From the NCBI RefSeq assembly GCF_900108095.1, contig NZ_FNWL01000002.1, positions 726,748 to 790,747 on the forward strand: a stretch of 64,000 nt of DNA, read 5' to 3'. Positions 42,256 through 51,600 of the stretch are shown in pieces. Made by a program: the position numbers and the translations under genes. Numbering within the stretch: position 1 is the stretch's first letter; each line of letters begins with the position of its first letter. This stretch comes from Natronorubrum sediminis. GTDB taxonomy: Archaea > Halobacteriota > Halobacteria > Halobacteriales > Natrialbaceae. Below the pieces are notes generated by a model that was not told the origin of the DNA, did not search any database, and saw only the letters and a list, made by a program, of their open reading frames with translations.

Positions 42256-43149
42256 ATGGGAGACAACAACAAGCAGAATACAGACGACGAATCGTTCAGT
42301 CCTGATCGCCGCGCAATGCTCAAAGGAACCGGTGTCGCACTCGCTGGGACAGCAGGTCTCGCCGCCTCGACGGGTTCAGCATCCGCCGTGTCCTCGTACG
42401 ATATCGACGTCATCGAGGTCAGCGATAGTCTCTGGTCCTCGTCCGACCCCGATCCGCTTCCAGTCGAAGACGAACTGTTCGTCTTCATCCACGGCTGGTT
42501 CGGCGACTCGACCGTCGCGAGTCAAGCAGCCGACGTCGCCGAAGCCCTCGAGGACGGCGGCTACGAACCCGACGCCTACGTCGGCATCGAGTGGGACGCG
42601 ACCACCATTAACTTCATCGGCGCGACGAACGAGACGGAAGAAGTCGGCGAAACCGTCGCCGACCTCGCCCAGGACTTCTACGACGACGGCGGCGGGAGTA
42701 TTCGCCTCGTCGGCCACTCGCTGGGCGGTCGGGCCGTCCTCGAGACGATCAACGCCCTCGAGGATGGGTACGAAATCGAAACGGTGGCACCCCTCGGTGC
42801 TGCTGCAGACGGCGATGAGGTCTGTGACGTGAGTGGCGTCTTCAGCGACAGTTGGTACGACGGCATCGCGAACAACGCCGGCGAGGTTCGAAACTACCAC
42901 TCCGAAAACGACTCGACGGTCGGTGCTGCCTACGGAGGCCTCACCGGGAACGCGCTGGGGGCCCAGGGCTCCGATTGCGACGAGGTGGCCGAGACGTACG
43001 CGGACATCGACGTCACTGACAGCGTCAGCAGCCACATGGGCTTCCTCGGCGACGACGTGGTTGGCGAAGACCTCGCCGCCGCAATCGTCGACGGCGAGGG
43101 TGCAGACCACGGCGAAGCGCCGGGCAACGGCGGTGGCTGGTGGGGATAA
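42256..43149 (+). CDS. Tat-exported alpha/beta hydrolase (lipase-like), copy 2
   Basis: A 297-residue close relative of the preceding gene, alike along nearly the whole length: the Tat signal (PDRRAMLKGTG), FVFIHGWFGDSTVASQA, IEWDATTINFIGA, LVGHSLGGRAVLETINALED and SHMGFLGDDVVGEDLA. The two cysteines are kept (EVCDVSG and SDCDEV). The C-terminal tail differs (His/Gly-rich, ending NGGGWWG). It lies 245 bp after copy 1 on the same strand with its own TATA-like promoter, indicating a tandem duplication with separate regulation. The substrate is unknown. Confidence 0.88.
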   Translation: MGDNNKQNTDDESFSPDRRAMLKGTGVALAGTAGLAASTGSASAVSSYDIDVIEVSDSLWSSSDPDPLPVEDELFVFIHGWFGDSTVASQAADVAEALEDGGYEPDAYVGIEWDATTINFIGATNETEEVGETVADLAQDFYDDGGGSIRLVGHSLGGRAVLETINALEDGYEIETVAPLGAAADGDEVCDVSGVFSDSWYDGIANNAGEVRNYHSENDSTVGAAYGGLTGNALGAQGSDCDEVAETYADIDVTDSVSSHMGFLGDDVVGEDLAAAIVDGEGADHGEAPGNGGGWWG

Positions 43150-43372
43150 TCCCGATTACTCGAGTCACGATCCATCTTCCGTCACCGCAGTTTTGCAACC
43201 CAGATAGGCGCTCACAGTCGTTCTCGTCATGTTTTCGTTGTCGCCACGCCTCCTCGAGCACGCTCGTGGCAGGCGAAAATCCCGATGTGGGAACTTTACG
43301 AAAAAGATTCAGAATCGTTTTCCGGATGATCCTCCTCAATCAGAGAATCTGCATCTCGCGTGAAAGTGCCAA

Positions 43373-43963
43373 TTATCGTGGCACAAATTCATCAGTAGCG
43401 GCACCATCTGGATGGTCTTCGGTCGAGATTTCGACGGTGAGTTCGCCACTTCTGAGAGCTTCGAGTTCTTCATCAGTGAGTTCATACGATCCCGCAAACT
43501 GACCACTTCCCTCGTCATCTTCGATATCAGCAATCAGCTCGTACGTGGAGGAGTTGTCTCCGTTGGTGTAGATAGTAATCGCCGGCGCAAGCACGTTCTC
43601 CATTTGATTTTCCAGTCGGCTACGCAGACCACTGAAATCCCCTCCGACAGTAAGTTCACCATCGGTAAGGGATCCAGTAGCGTGGCCGAGAACAGTCGTG
43701 CCGCCGGTAAGGTCTGCGTCAAACAATTGCACGTCTTGGTCCGTGGGTGTAAGCTGGTCACGTACTTCACCGTCTTCGAACTCTTCGGTGTGGACATCCT
43801 GGTAGAACTCTTCGTTGTATAGGGTGATTATTTGGCTCTCAGTTACCGTGAACGAGCCGGCGTATCGTGAGCTTATTTCACCGAACTCGTCTCGAGTGGC
43901 TCGCGTCGAGTAGGCGTCGTCGGTCTCAGTAATCACCCACACCGATCCCCGAAACCGCCGCAT
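43373..43963 (-). CDS. CHRD-like-domain protein, probably 5'-truncated
   Basis: An acidic protein of 196 residues without a signal peptide. Its parts resemble CHRD (chordin-type) domains: LYNEEFYQDVHTEEFEDGEV with RDQL looks like the end of one domain, and a second unit ends ELTVEISTEDHPDG. The first half of the first domain and the secretion signal that such proteins normally have are missing. The ATG at 43963 lies only 33 bp from the divergent gene's start, leaving hardly any promoter; an upstream Met at 44014 overlaps that gene. The DNA is more AT-rich than its neighbours. It is most likely a decaying remnant, although a working gene is not excluded. Confidence 0.5.
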   Translation of the reverse strand: MRRFRGSVWVITETDDAYSTRATRDEFGEISSRYAGSFTVTESQIITLYNEEFYQDVHTEEFEDGEVRDQLTPTDQDVQLFDADLTGGTTVLGHATGSLTDGELTVGGDFSGLRSRLENQMENVLAPAITIYTNGDNSSTYELIADIEDDEGSGQFAGSYELTDEELEALRSGELTVEISTEDHPDGAATDEFVPR

Positions 43964-43995
43964 ATTCCCCGTCGGCGACCGACTGTTGAATCGGT

Positions 43996-44994
43996 ATGCC
44001 TTCCGAGATGACATCCCACGTGATCGAAGAATACGGAGAACCGGACGTACTCACGGAGACGACCATCGACGTTCCCGAACCTGATCCGGACGAGGTTCGC
44101 GTCGAGGTCGTCGCCTCGAGCGTCAATCCCGTCGATTACAAGATTCGACAGGGAGCCATTCCCCATTTCGCGCCGGAACTCCCCGCGACGCTCCACTGCG
44201 ACGTGTCGGGCGTCGTCGACGAAGTCGGCGCGAACGTCACGCGCTTCGACGAAGGCGACGAGGTGTACGGCATGCCCGGCGGCGCGGGCCAGCAGGGCTC
44301 GCTCGCGGATTACGTCGTCGGCCACGTCGGGACGTTCGCCCACGCGCCGGAGTCGATCCCGCTCGAGGACGCAGCGGCGTTGCCAGTCGTCGCGCTCACC
44401 GCCTGGGAGATGCTCGTCGACAAGACGACCGTCTTCCTCGGCGACGAGGTGCTCGTCTACGGCGCGACCGGCGGCGTCGGGCACATCGGCGTCCAGTTAG
44501 CCGACTGGTTCGGGGCCAACGTGACCGCGACGGCCTCGAGCGAAGAAAAACGCGCTCTCGCCGACGAGTTCGGTGCCGACGCGACGGTCGACTACACCGA
44601 GACCGACGTCGAGTCGTACGTCGAGAAACACGCTGGCGGCGACGGCTTCGACGTCGTCTTCGATCCGATCGGCGACGACCATCTCCAGACGGCCTTCGAC
44701 GCCGTGGGGCCGTTCGGAACCGTGGTAACGACGGAATCGAGCTCGACGCAGGACATCTCGGCGATGCACGAACGGTCGCTCGAGCTCGGCGTCGTGCTTG
44801 TGATCCTCCCCGTGTTACTCGGCGAGCGACAGGAGCGGATCGGAGACGAACTCGCGGATATCGCGACGCTGGTCGACGACGGCGTCGTCGAACCGCACAT
44901 TGACGAGCGATTCGCCTTCGAAGACGTCACTGACGCACATCGATTGGGCGAATCAGGTGACTTCCAGGGCAAGATTCTGCTCGTCAACGAATAA
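43996..44994 (+). CDS. zinc-independent MDR-family NADPH:quinone reductase-like protein
   Basis: A 332-residue medium-chain dehydrogenase/reductase of the quinone-reductase type. The N-terminal catalytic domain has SSVNPVDYKIRQGAIPHF and LHCDVSGVVDEVG. The cofactor domain shows VLVYGATGGVGHIGVQLADW and the C-terminal FEDVTDAHRLGESGDFQGKI. The zinc-binding Cys/His set of true alcohol dehydrogenases is absent. It would reduce quinones or activated alkenes with NADPH; the substrate is unknown. A second Met (residue 5) is an alternative start. Confidence 0.92.
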   Translation: MPSEMTSHVIEEYGEPDVLTETTIDVPEPDPDEVRVEVVASSVNPVDYKIRQGAIPHFAPELPATLHCDVSGVVDEVGANVTRFDEGDEVYGMPGGAGQQGSLADYVVGHVGTFAHAPESIPLEDAAALPVVALTAWEMLVDKTTVFLGDEVLVYGATGGVGHIGVQLADWFGANVTATASSEEKRALADEFGADATVDYTETDVESYVEKHAGGDGFDVVFDPIGDDHLQTAFDAVGPFGTVVTTESSSTQDISAMHERSLELGVVLVILPVLLGERQERIGDELADIATLVDDGVVEPHIDERFAFEDVTDAHRLGESGDFQGKILLVNE

Positions 44995-45400
44995 TAGGTC
45001 AATCGAATCCGCTGAATACGACGTTAATGTTTTTGAACAGTAACATGACTCGATAGACAACAGACGGTTCGGTAAACTCACTTCGCTCACGACTTCGCCG
45101 TTCGTGTTCGTCGTTCGAGTGAAAGGAGAGTTACGCACCGTTCGTCTCGCTAACCCCCAGATTTGCCGCCGCTCGCGTGTCGCTGCGCTCCCGCTCGCAG
45201 TTTTGAGGACGCTCCCACCGGTCGCGTCCTCGTCTACGGCGACAAACGCTGGCGATCTCTCGGGAACAACGCGGGATCAAAGATCCCACGAGCACCCACT
45301 CAACGGTCAGCGACCAGTCCTACGGACTGAGTCGCTGCCGGTCTCGCAAGACGTTGCTCGATAACGCTCGCAACGACTTGCCAGCTCTCAACGTCTTCGT
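44995..45400. other. intergenic region with several hairpins
   Basis: No gene was found. Perfect small hairpins occur: GGGATC-AAA-GATCCC (45273-45287) and CAGTCC-TAC-GGACTG (45315-45329), with further CTACGGAC/GTCCTACG copies around 45230-45410. It is likely non-coding haloarchaeal extragenic DNA between two convergent genes and may hold terminators. Confidence 0.45.
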
Positions 45401-46705
45401 CTACGGACTCAGACGTTGACGATCCCGCGGGAAGAGCACTGCTTCTCGGATGTTGTCCAATCCGAGAATCGTCATGACGAGGCGTTCGCCACCGAGTCCA
45501 AAGCCGGCGTGTGGCGGCATGCCGTACTTGAACATTTTCGTGTAGTACTCGAACTGTTCCGGGTCGAGTCCCTGCTGCTCGAAGCCTTCGATGAGCTTCT
45601 CGTGTCGGTGCTCACGCTGGCCGCCCGAGACGAGTTCCATCCGCGGGTGCATCAGGTCGAAGCCGGTCGAGAGTTGCTCGTCGTCATCGTGATCTTTGAT
45701 GTAGAACGGCTTGATCTCGCTCGGCCAGTCGGTGATGAAGTAGTGGCCACCGACGTCGTCGCCGAGTGCCTTCTCGCCTTCCGTTGGCAGGTCGTCGCCC
45801 CAGACGAGTTGCTCGTCGAGTTCGCCCGTCGCGTTGATGCGCTCGATGGCTTCCTCGTAGCTAAGACGTGGGAACGCCTCGTCCGGAACCTCGAACTCCG
45901 CGGCGAGACCGAGTGCCTCGAGTTCGTCCTGGCAGTTCTCGACGATAGCCTCGTAGGCTGCCGTGACGACGCCCTCGACGACGTCCATCGCGTCGTTCTG
46001 GTCGCAAAAGGCGCCCTCGAAGTCGATCGAGGTCGCTTCGTTCAGGTGTCGCGGCGTGTTGTGCTCTTCGGCGCGGAAGATCGGACCGATCTCGAAGACG
46101 CGCTCGACGTTCGACCCGGCGATGAGCTGTTTGAACAGCTGTGGCGACTGGTTCATGAACGCCTCCTCGCCGAAGTAGGTGATTGGGAACAGTTCCGTGC
46201 CACCCTCGGTCCCCGTCGCAACGATCTTCGGCGTGTTGATCTCCGTACAGTCGAACGCGCGGAACTGCTCGCGGACCGCGCGGAGGATTTCGGCGCGGAT
46301 CTCGAACACTGCCTGAACCTCGTCTTTCCGGAGGTCGAGCGTCCGGTTGTCGAGTCGCGTCGAGAGTTCCGCGTCGACCTTTCCGGACGGATCGAGTGGG
46401 AGTTCGGGTTCGGCAGGAGCGACGACCTCGAGTTCCTCGGGCGTGACCTCGACGCCCGTCGGTGCGCGTGGCTCTTCTTCGACTGCACCGGAGACCTTCA
46501 CGACGCTCTCTCGAGAGACGCTGAGGCCAGTTTCGACCAACTCTTCGTCCATCTCGTCCTTTTCGAACTTGATCTGAATCTTGCCCGAGCTGTCCCGGAG
46601 AATCAGGAAGGCGATTCCGCCCAGGTCACGAATCTCGTGTACCCAGCCAGCGACGGTCGCGTCGTCGCCCGGCTCGGCGTCCGCAGTGTGAATTCTATCC
46701 TGCAT
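45401..46705 (-). CDS. aspS: aspartyl-tRNA(Asp/Asn) synthetase
   Basis: A class II synthetase of the archaeal type, 434 residues. An OB-fold anticodon domain ([20 protein letters not shown]) is followed by the catalytic core: motif 2 in [20 protein letters not shown], and motif 3 in [16 protein letters not shown], ending [11 protein letters not shown]. Archaea with this enzyme often also charge tRNA-Asn with Asp; whether it is discriminating cannot be told here. The ATG at 46705 is the first after which the OB-fold starts. It is divergent from the sirtuin gene, with about 156 bp between. Confidence 0.97.
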   Translation of the reverse strand: MQDRIHTADAEPGDDATVAGWVHEIRDLGGIAFLILRDSSGKIQIKFEKDEMDEELVETGLSVSRESVVKVSGAVEEEPRAPTGVEVTPEELEVVAPAEPELPLDPSGKVDAELSTRLDNRTLDLRKDEVQAVFEIRAEILRAVREQFRAFDCTEINTPKIVATGTEGGTELFPITYFGEEAFMNQSPQLFKQLIAGSNVERVFEIGPIFRAEEHNTPRHLNEATSIDFEGAFCDQNDAMDVVEGVVTAAYEAIVENCQDELEALGLAAEFEVPDEAFPRLSYEEAIERINATGELDEQLVWGDDLPTEGEKALGDDVGGHYFITDWPSEIKPFYIKDHDDDEQLSTGFDLMHPRMELVSGGQREHRHEKLIEGFEQQGLDPEQFEYYTKMFKYGMPPHAGFGLGGERLVMTILGLDNIREAVLFPRDRQRLSP

Positions 46706-46861
46706 ACCACCCGATTCACGTAGGCGGGACTTAAGCGCAATCGTTCGCGGTCGAAATACAGCCCACGACGTGAGAGTCGTGAACCGTCGACGCCTGCCGA
46801 GCACACGGTGTGAGAAGTCCCTACCACGACGAGTTTTGATCCTTCGGCCCAATCATTCGAT

Positions 46862-47704
46862 ATGAACGACCTCGAGGAACTCGCCGAGCAAATCGACCGC
46901 GACGCGACGGCCGTCGCGTTCACGGGCGCGGGAATCTCCGCACCGTCGGGCGTTCCCACGTTTCGCGGCGACGACGGCGTTTGGGAGAAGTTCGACGAAG
47001 GACAGTTCGCTTACGGACGATTTCAGCGGGATCCGGAGGGATTCTGGGACGACCGCGTCGACCTCCAGCGAGAGCTATTCGGCGGTGAGTACGAACCAAA
47101 CGCAGCCCACGAAGCGCTAGCGTCGATGGGGCTGGACGGACACCTCGAGGCCATCCTCACGCAAAACACGGACGGGCTTCACGCGGATGCACTCGAGTCG
47201 GTGAGAGACGATGCGTCGTCGACGGACGACGTAGCGGTGACAGACGACGTGGCGGCGACGGACGACGCGACGACCGGAACGGCCGAGCAGACGCTCCTCG
47301 AGTTACACGGCAACTCCCAACGAGTGCGGTGTACTGACTGTGGAAAGCGAATCGACGGCGATCCGGTTTTCGAGCGCGCGGCAGACGGCGAACTACCGCC
47401 GACGTGTGACTGTGGCGGCGTCTACAAACCCGACGTCGTCCTCTTTGGCGAACAGTTGCCGGGAGCAGTCATCCAGCAAGCCCGCACACTGGCTCGAGAG
47501 AGCGACGTGTTCCTCGCAATCGGGTCGTCGCTGGTCGTCGAACCCGCGGCGTCGCTCCCCCGAATCGCCGCGTCGAACGGCGCGACGGTCGGCATCGTCA
47601 ACCTCGAGTCGACGCCGGTCGATAGCAGTGCCGAGGTGGTGATCCGTGAGGACGTCACCGAAGTATTACCCCACCTCCAGTCGCTCGTGAACGGCGATTA
47701 CTGA
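46862..47704 (+). CDS. Sir2-family NAD-dependent protein deacylase
   Basis: A 280-residue sirtuin. Motifs: VAFTGAGISAPSGVPTFRG (NAD site), AILTQNTDGLHADAL, the catalytic His in LLELHGNSQRV, and a zinc site made of CTDC and CDC. Then IGSSLVVEPAASLPRIA follows. It could remove acetyl groups from proteins such as Alba. Between the QNTD and HG motifs there is an insert of about 25 acidic residues with a repeated TDDVA unit (18-bp DNA repeat, 47222-47275). The length is slightly above normal because of it. Confidence 0.95.
   Translation: MNDLEELAEQIDRDATAVAFTGAGISAPSGVPTFRGDDGVWEKFDEGQFAYGRFQRDPEGFWDDRVDLQRELFGGEYEPNAAHEALASMGLDGHLEAILTQNTDGLHADALESVRDDASSTDDVAVTDDVAATDDATTGTAEQTLLELHGNSQRVRCTDCGKRIDGDPVFERAADGELPPTCDCGGVYKPDVVLFGEQLPGAVIQQARTLARESDVFLAIGSSLVVEPAASLPRIAASNGATVGIVNLESTPVDSSAEVVIREDVTEVLPHLQSLVNGDY
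47222..47275 (+). repeat. three 18-bp repeats inside the sirtuin gene
   Basis: Units beginning ACGGACGACGTAGCGGTG, ACAGACGACGTGGCGGCG and ACGGACGACGCGACGACC are in frame and encode TDDVAV, TDDVAA and TDDATT. They probably arose by slippage in a surface loop. Confidence 0.8.
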
Positions 47705-47728
47705 TTGCGGGGAGAATTGGACCTCGCG

Positions 47729-48433
47729 TTATGCGTCTCGCGCTGCTTCGACCGTCTCGCGAACGGCACCGACGCCCTCGTCGTGTGCGAGGTCGCCAAC
47801 GACGATCACGTCGGCGTGTGTGGCCATCGTCGCCGCGGAATCGTAATCGTGAATGCCGCCACCATAGAACAGCGTCGACTCGTCGGTCGCTTCGCTCGCG
47901 GCTTCGACGATGTCCTCGTCACCGAACGTGCCGGAGTACTCGAGGTAGACGAGTTCCTGGCCGAACATTCGTTCCGCGACTGTGGCGTAGGCGGCGACAT
48001 CTTCGGCGCTGAGGTCGCAGTCGGCTTCGGTGTACGTCGCGACGTCGGCGTCGGGGTTCATCACGATGTAGGCTTCCGTCCACGTCCGGTCCCAGTCCAT
48101 GTCGCCGTCGAGACGGACCCACTCCTTGTGTGCGCCCGTGATCCAGAAGGGAGAGCCGGCGTTGAGTACGGTCGGAATGAGGTAGCCCTCGAGCGCCCGG
48201 TTGTCGATGACGACGTCCGGACTCGAGGGTTCCTGATAGAGCGGCACGTCGTGTTCGGCGCAGGCGTCGACGACGGCTTCCATGTTCTCCTCGGTGATAC
48301 CCATGGTACCGCCGACTTCGATCGCGTCGGTTCCAGTCGCACAGAGATCGCCGTACGTGACGCCCTCGGGAAGGTCCTTGTCGGGATCGATCTTCAGAAC
48401 GTGGTTCCAATCGTCCCAGGGGCAGGTAGTCAT
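47729..48433 (-). CDS. geranylgeranylglyceryl phosphate synthase (GGGPS)
   Basis: Makes the first ether bond of archaeal lipids from glycerol-1-phosphate and geranylgeranyl diphosphate. A TIM-barrel with the family stretches [59 protein letters not shown] and [12 protein letters not shown]. At 234 residues it is normal. It converges with the sirtuin gene, with a 24-bp gap. The other lipid genes are not nearby. Confidence 0.95.
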   Translation of the reverse strand: MTTCPWDDWNHVLKIDPDKDLPEGVTYGDLCATGTDAIEVGGTMGITEENMEAVVDACAEHDVPLYQEPSSPDVVIDNRALEGYLIPTVLNAGSPFWITGAHKEWVRLDGDMDWDRTWTEAYIVMNPDADVATYTEADCDLSAEDVAAYATVAERMFGQELVYLEYSGTFGDEDIVEAASEATDESTLFYGGGIHDYDSAATMATHADVIVVGDLAHDEGVGAVRETVEAARDA

Positions 48434-48517
48434 ACCCGTCGTTTCCCGACAACCGGCAAAAACGCTACGAAAGTGAACACTTCGAAGACAGTATTCGAGA
48501 ACCGAGCGTGAGAGCGT

Positions 48518-49447
48518 TCAGACGTAGTCGAACCACTCGTCGTACTCGTCGGTCTTGCGCTCGACGACGTCGAAGAACTTCTGTTGAATGTCCTCGGTCA
48601 CGGGACCGCGCGAGCCGTCACCGATGACGACGTTGTCGACTTTTCGGATCGGCGTCACTTCGGCTGCGGAGCCGGTGAAGAACAGTTCGTCGGCCGTGTT
48701 GAGTTCGCCTCGAGAGATCGAGACGGTGTCGTGGACGGTGTAGCCGAGGTCCTCCGCGAGCGTGATCACCGTATCCCGGGTGATGCCGTCGAGGATCGAC
48801 TCCGAGAGGCCGGGCGTGTAAATCTCGTCGTCGCGGACGAGGAAGACGTTCTCGCCGGGGCCTTCCGCGACGTTTCCTTCCTTATTCAGGACGATCGCTT
48901 CCGCGTAGCCGTTTCGTCGGGCTTCCTCGCCCGCGAGCATGCTGTTGACGTAGAGCCCGTTCGTCTTCGCGTTCGTCGGAATCTGACTCGAGGCGTGCTT
49001 TCGCCACGAGGAAATCATCACGTCGATCCCTTCCTCGAGGGCCTCCTCGCCGAGGTACGCGCCCCACGGCCAGACGGCGATCGCCGTCTTCGTCGGGCAA
49101 TCTTCGGGGCTCACGCCGAGTGAGTTGTAGCCGTAGAATGCAACCGGACGGATGTAACACGACTCGAGGTCCTGCTGGCGGATGAGGGTTTTCGTTGCCT
49201 CTGTCAGTTCTTCTTTCGAGTGATCGATGTCCATCTCGTAGGGCTTTGCTGACTGAAAGAGCCGCTCTAAGTGTTCCTCCCAGCGAAAGATCGCTGGCCC
49301 TTCCTCAGTGTCGTAACAGCGTGCCCCCTCGAAGACGCCGCTCCCGTAGTGAAGTCCGTGTGTGAGGACGTGTATCTGCGCGTCGTCCCAGTCGACATAC
49401 TCGCCATCCATCCAGATCGTGTCGACATCCATCTCGTCGAATCCCAT
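48518..49447 (-). CDS. ilvE: branched-chain amino-acid aminotransferase
   Basis: A fold-type IV PLP enzyme of 309 residues that transaminates Leu, Ile and Val. Motifs: THGLHYGSGVFEGARCYD, YIRPVAFYGYNSLGV, the PLP lysine in TNAKTNGLYVNSML, and the phosphate-binding GPGENVFLVRD, with SILDGITRDTVITLA and ELFFTGSAAEVTPI. The length and motifs are standard. It stands alone on the minus strand between GGGPS and the copper cluster. Confidence 0.96.
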   Translation of the reverse strand: MGFDEMDVDTIWMDGEYVDWDDAQIHVLTHGLHYGSGVFEGARCYDTEEGPAIFRWEEHLERLFQSAKPYEMDIDHSKEELTEATKTLIRQQDLESCYIRPVAFYGYNSLGVSPEDCPTKTAIAVWPWGAYLGEEALEEGIDVMISSWRKHASSQIPTNAKTNGLYVNSMLAGEEARRNGYAEAIVLNKEGNVAEGPGENVFLVRDDEIYTPGLSESILDGITRDTVITLAEDLGYTVHDTVSISRGELNTADELFFTGSAAEVTPIRKVDNVVIGDGSRGPVTEDIQQKFFDVVERKTDEYDEWFDYV

Positions 49448-49557
49448 GATCGAGAGTGTTGAAAGCCAACGTAGTAAGTGTTCGCGATTTCGCGATCGGA
49501 GGCCAGGAGTTTCAGCGGGGAGATGGAAAGGGTGGTTCCGAAGAGATCCGACAGTCG

Positions 49558-51597
49558 TTACTCGGACCGACCTCGGAAGCGAAGCGCTTCCATCGTTACG
49601 GCGACGGAGCCGACGACACCGATCGCGACAGCTCCGAACTGCAATAGCGTCGCGAACGCCGAATAATCCGCTTCGTCGCCGTGGTCGTGGTCCCCGTGAT
49701 CGTGACCCTCATCGTCATGCTCACCGTCGGCATCGTCACCCGGTGAGACGTAGACGTCGACCCACTCGCTGACGAACGCGCCGTCCGGCTCGCCCGTGAT
49801 TCGGAGTTCCCAGTCACCGTCGGACGGGAACGGCTGGACGGTCGAGTACGTGCCGTCGTCGTTCTGCTCGAGGTCGACGTCGAACGTGTCCTCACCGTCT
49901 GCGGTCAACCGGACGGTCTGGTCCGATTCGACCGGTTCCCCGCCGTCGTCCAGGAATGTGACTTCGAAGACGACCGGATCGTCCTGTTGGACGTGGATTC
50001 GGTCGTCGCCGCCGGTGTCGGTCGCCGCTGGAATCGCCGTCAACTCGAGGTCGACGTCGCCTTCGCGTTCGATCGTCGCCGTCTCGGGACCGTCGTCGTC
50101 GCCGACAACGGCGGCCGTCGGGACGGAGGTGAGCAGTCCCGTGAGGAGCAAGACGAGGACGATCACGCCGACCTCGAGTCGGACCGTGCGAGTGAACGCC
50201 GAAATTGCGCCGGTAGAATTCGACGAGCGGCCGCCGTCTTCGCGGACCTCGGCATCTGTCCCGCCGGCGTCTCCCCCGCCGAATCGATCGAGGAATCCGA
50301 ATCGGCTCCGGCCACCGTCGGACTCGAGTCGGCGAAGGAAGACGAACCGAGTGAGTCCGCCGAGTCCGAGCGCGACGATCACCAGGAGCGTCTTCGCGGT
50401 GAGCACCGTCCCGTAGAAGGTCGCCCCGATCGCCTCGAGATCGGGCACGTGCCACGCCGCGAGCGCGAGGCCGGTCGCGCCGGCGAGCGTCACGCCGGCG
50501 AGTGCGAGCAGCGAGTAGCGCCGAATCGTGCCGGCGGCGAGTGCAGATCGATCCGCGGGGGGCGCGTCACGAAGCATGGCGGGGACGACCAGCGCGAGGA
50601 CGACCAATCCGCCCAGCCACAGCCCCGCGCCAGCGATGTGTGCGAAGTCGACGGCCGTCCCCTGCAGGCGATCGATTGCCGTTGCGGAGTGACTCGTCCA
50701 GCTGAGCGCACCGCCGACGCCGATTGCGCCGACGAACGTCCCCCCAAGCCAGACCGAGCGCGGGACCTTCCCTGCAACGGCACTCCCGAGAACGACGGCG
50801 AGGCCGAGCGCCAGGACGGCCTGAACGAGCCACGCCTGACCGAGTGGCATCCCGAGGAACTCGCCGAACGTCTCGAGCGACGGCGAGCCAATCGAGGTCG
50901 CCTGAACGTAACCAAGGAGGGCGACGGCCGTGAGCACCCCCGCTGCCAGCACGGCGAGGAGGGTGGTGAGGCGGTCATCGACGGCTCGCTTCGATACTCC
51001 GGCGCGGTCGGCGACCGGGTAGACTGCCATCGCAGCCGTCACCGGGGCACCGACGAGGCCGACGAGCGAGACGAGCAACAGTCCTCTCGCCGCGCTCTCG
51101 AGCGGCGGAACCGATTCGTCGACCTCGTCCTCGTCCTCGTAGGTCTCGAGGACCGAGTCACGATCGAGCGGTTCGTCGCCGACGCTGAAGAAGAACGTGC
51201 CCGAGGTGGTGTGTCCGTCGTCGGCGAGGACTTCCCACTCGACGGTGTACATGCCTTCGGCGTCGTCTTCGGTCTCGAATGGAACGTCGACAAGTTGCGT
51301 ATCGTCGGGATCGATCTCGGCGTCCCCGCTGACATCCTCGCCGTCGGGTCCGACGATACTGATGTCGGCGTTTTGGACGCCATCACCGGAGAACGTGAGC
51401 GTGATGTCGTCGGGTGCGGACTCGAGTTGCTCGCCGTTTTCGGGGTCGGTTTCGCTGAGGTACGCGTGGGCGGCAACTGGGGTCGCGACACTCGCCAGGA
51501 CGAGCGCGACGACGAACGCGATCGCGAGCACGGTGAGACCTCTCTTGGCTCGAGATTGCGTGCGGTGGTCGTGGAGAGCGGACTCGTTCGAACGCAT
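49558..51597 (-). CDS. CopC-CopD fusion membrane protein with His-rich segment
   Basis: A 679-residue protein. A signal/anchor segment of 45 residues is followed by a CopC domain that starts HAYLSETDPENGEQLESAP, where the first His can bind copper. A CopD-type domain of about eight membrane helices follows (around 150-480). A soluble beta domain precedes the tail with GHDHGDHDHGDE before a final helix. CopC/CopD take part in copper import or handling in bacteria. Its start lies three bases after the stop of the lipoprotein gene, so both are one operon. The direction of copper transport is unknown. Confidence 0.9.
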   Translation of the reverse strand: MRSNESALHDHRTQSRAKRGLTVLAIAFVVALVLASVATPVAAHAYLSETDPENGEQLESAPDDITLTFSGDGVQNADISIVGPDGEDVSGDAEIDPDDTQLVDVPFETEDDAEGMYTVEWEVLADDGHTTSGTFFFSVGDEPLDRDSVLETYEDEDEVDESVPPLESAARGLLLVSLVGLVGAPVTAAMAVYPVADRAGVSKRAVDDRLTTLLAVLAAGVLTAVALLGYVQATSIGSPSLETFGEFLGMPLGQAWLVQAVLALGLAVVLGSAVAGKVPRSVWLGGTFVGAIGVGGALSWTSHSATAIDRLQGTAVDFAHIAGAGLWLGGLVVLALVVPAMLRDAPPADRSALAAGTIRRYSLLALAGVTLAGATGLALAAWHVPDLEAIGATFYGTVLTAKTLLVIVALGLGGLTRFVFLRRLESDGGRSRFGFLDRFGGGDAGGTDAEVREDGGRSSNSTGAISAFTRTVRLEVGVIVLVLLLTGLLTSVPTAAVVGDDDGPETATIEREGDVDLELTAIPAATDTGGDDRIHVQQDDPVVFEVTFLDDGGEPVESDQTVRLTADGEDTFDVDLEQNDDGTYSTVQPFPSDGDWELRITGEPDGAFVSEWVDVYVSPGDDADGEHDDEGHDHGDHDHGDEADYSAFATLLQFGAVAIGVVGSVAVTMEALRFRGRSE

Positions 51598-51600
51598 CGG

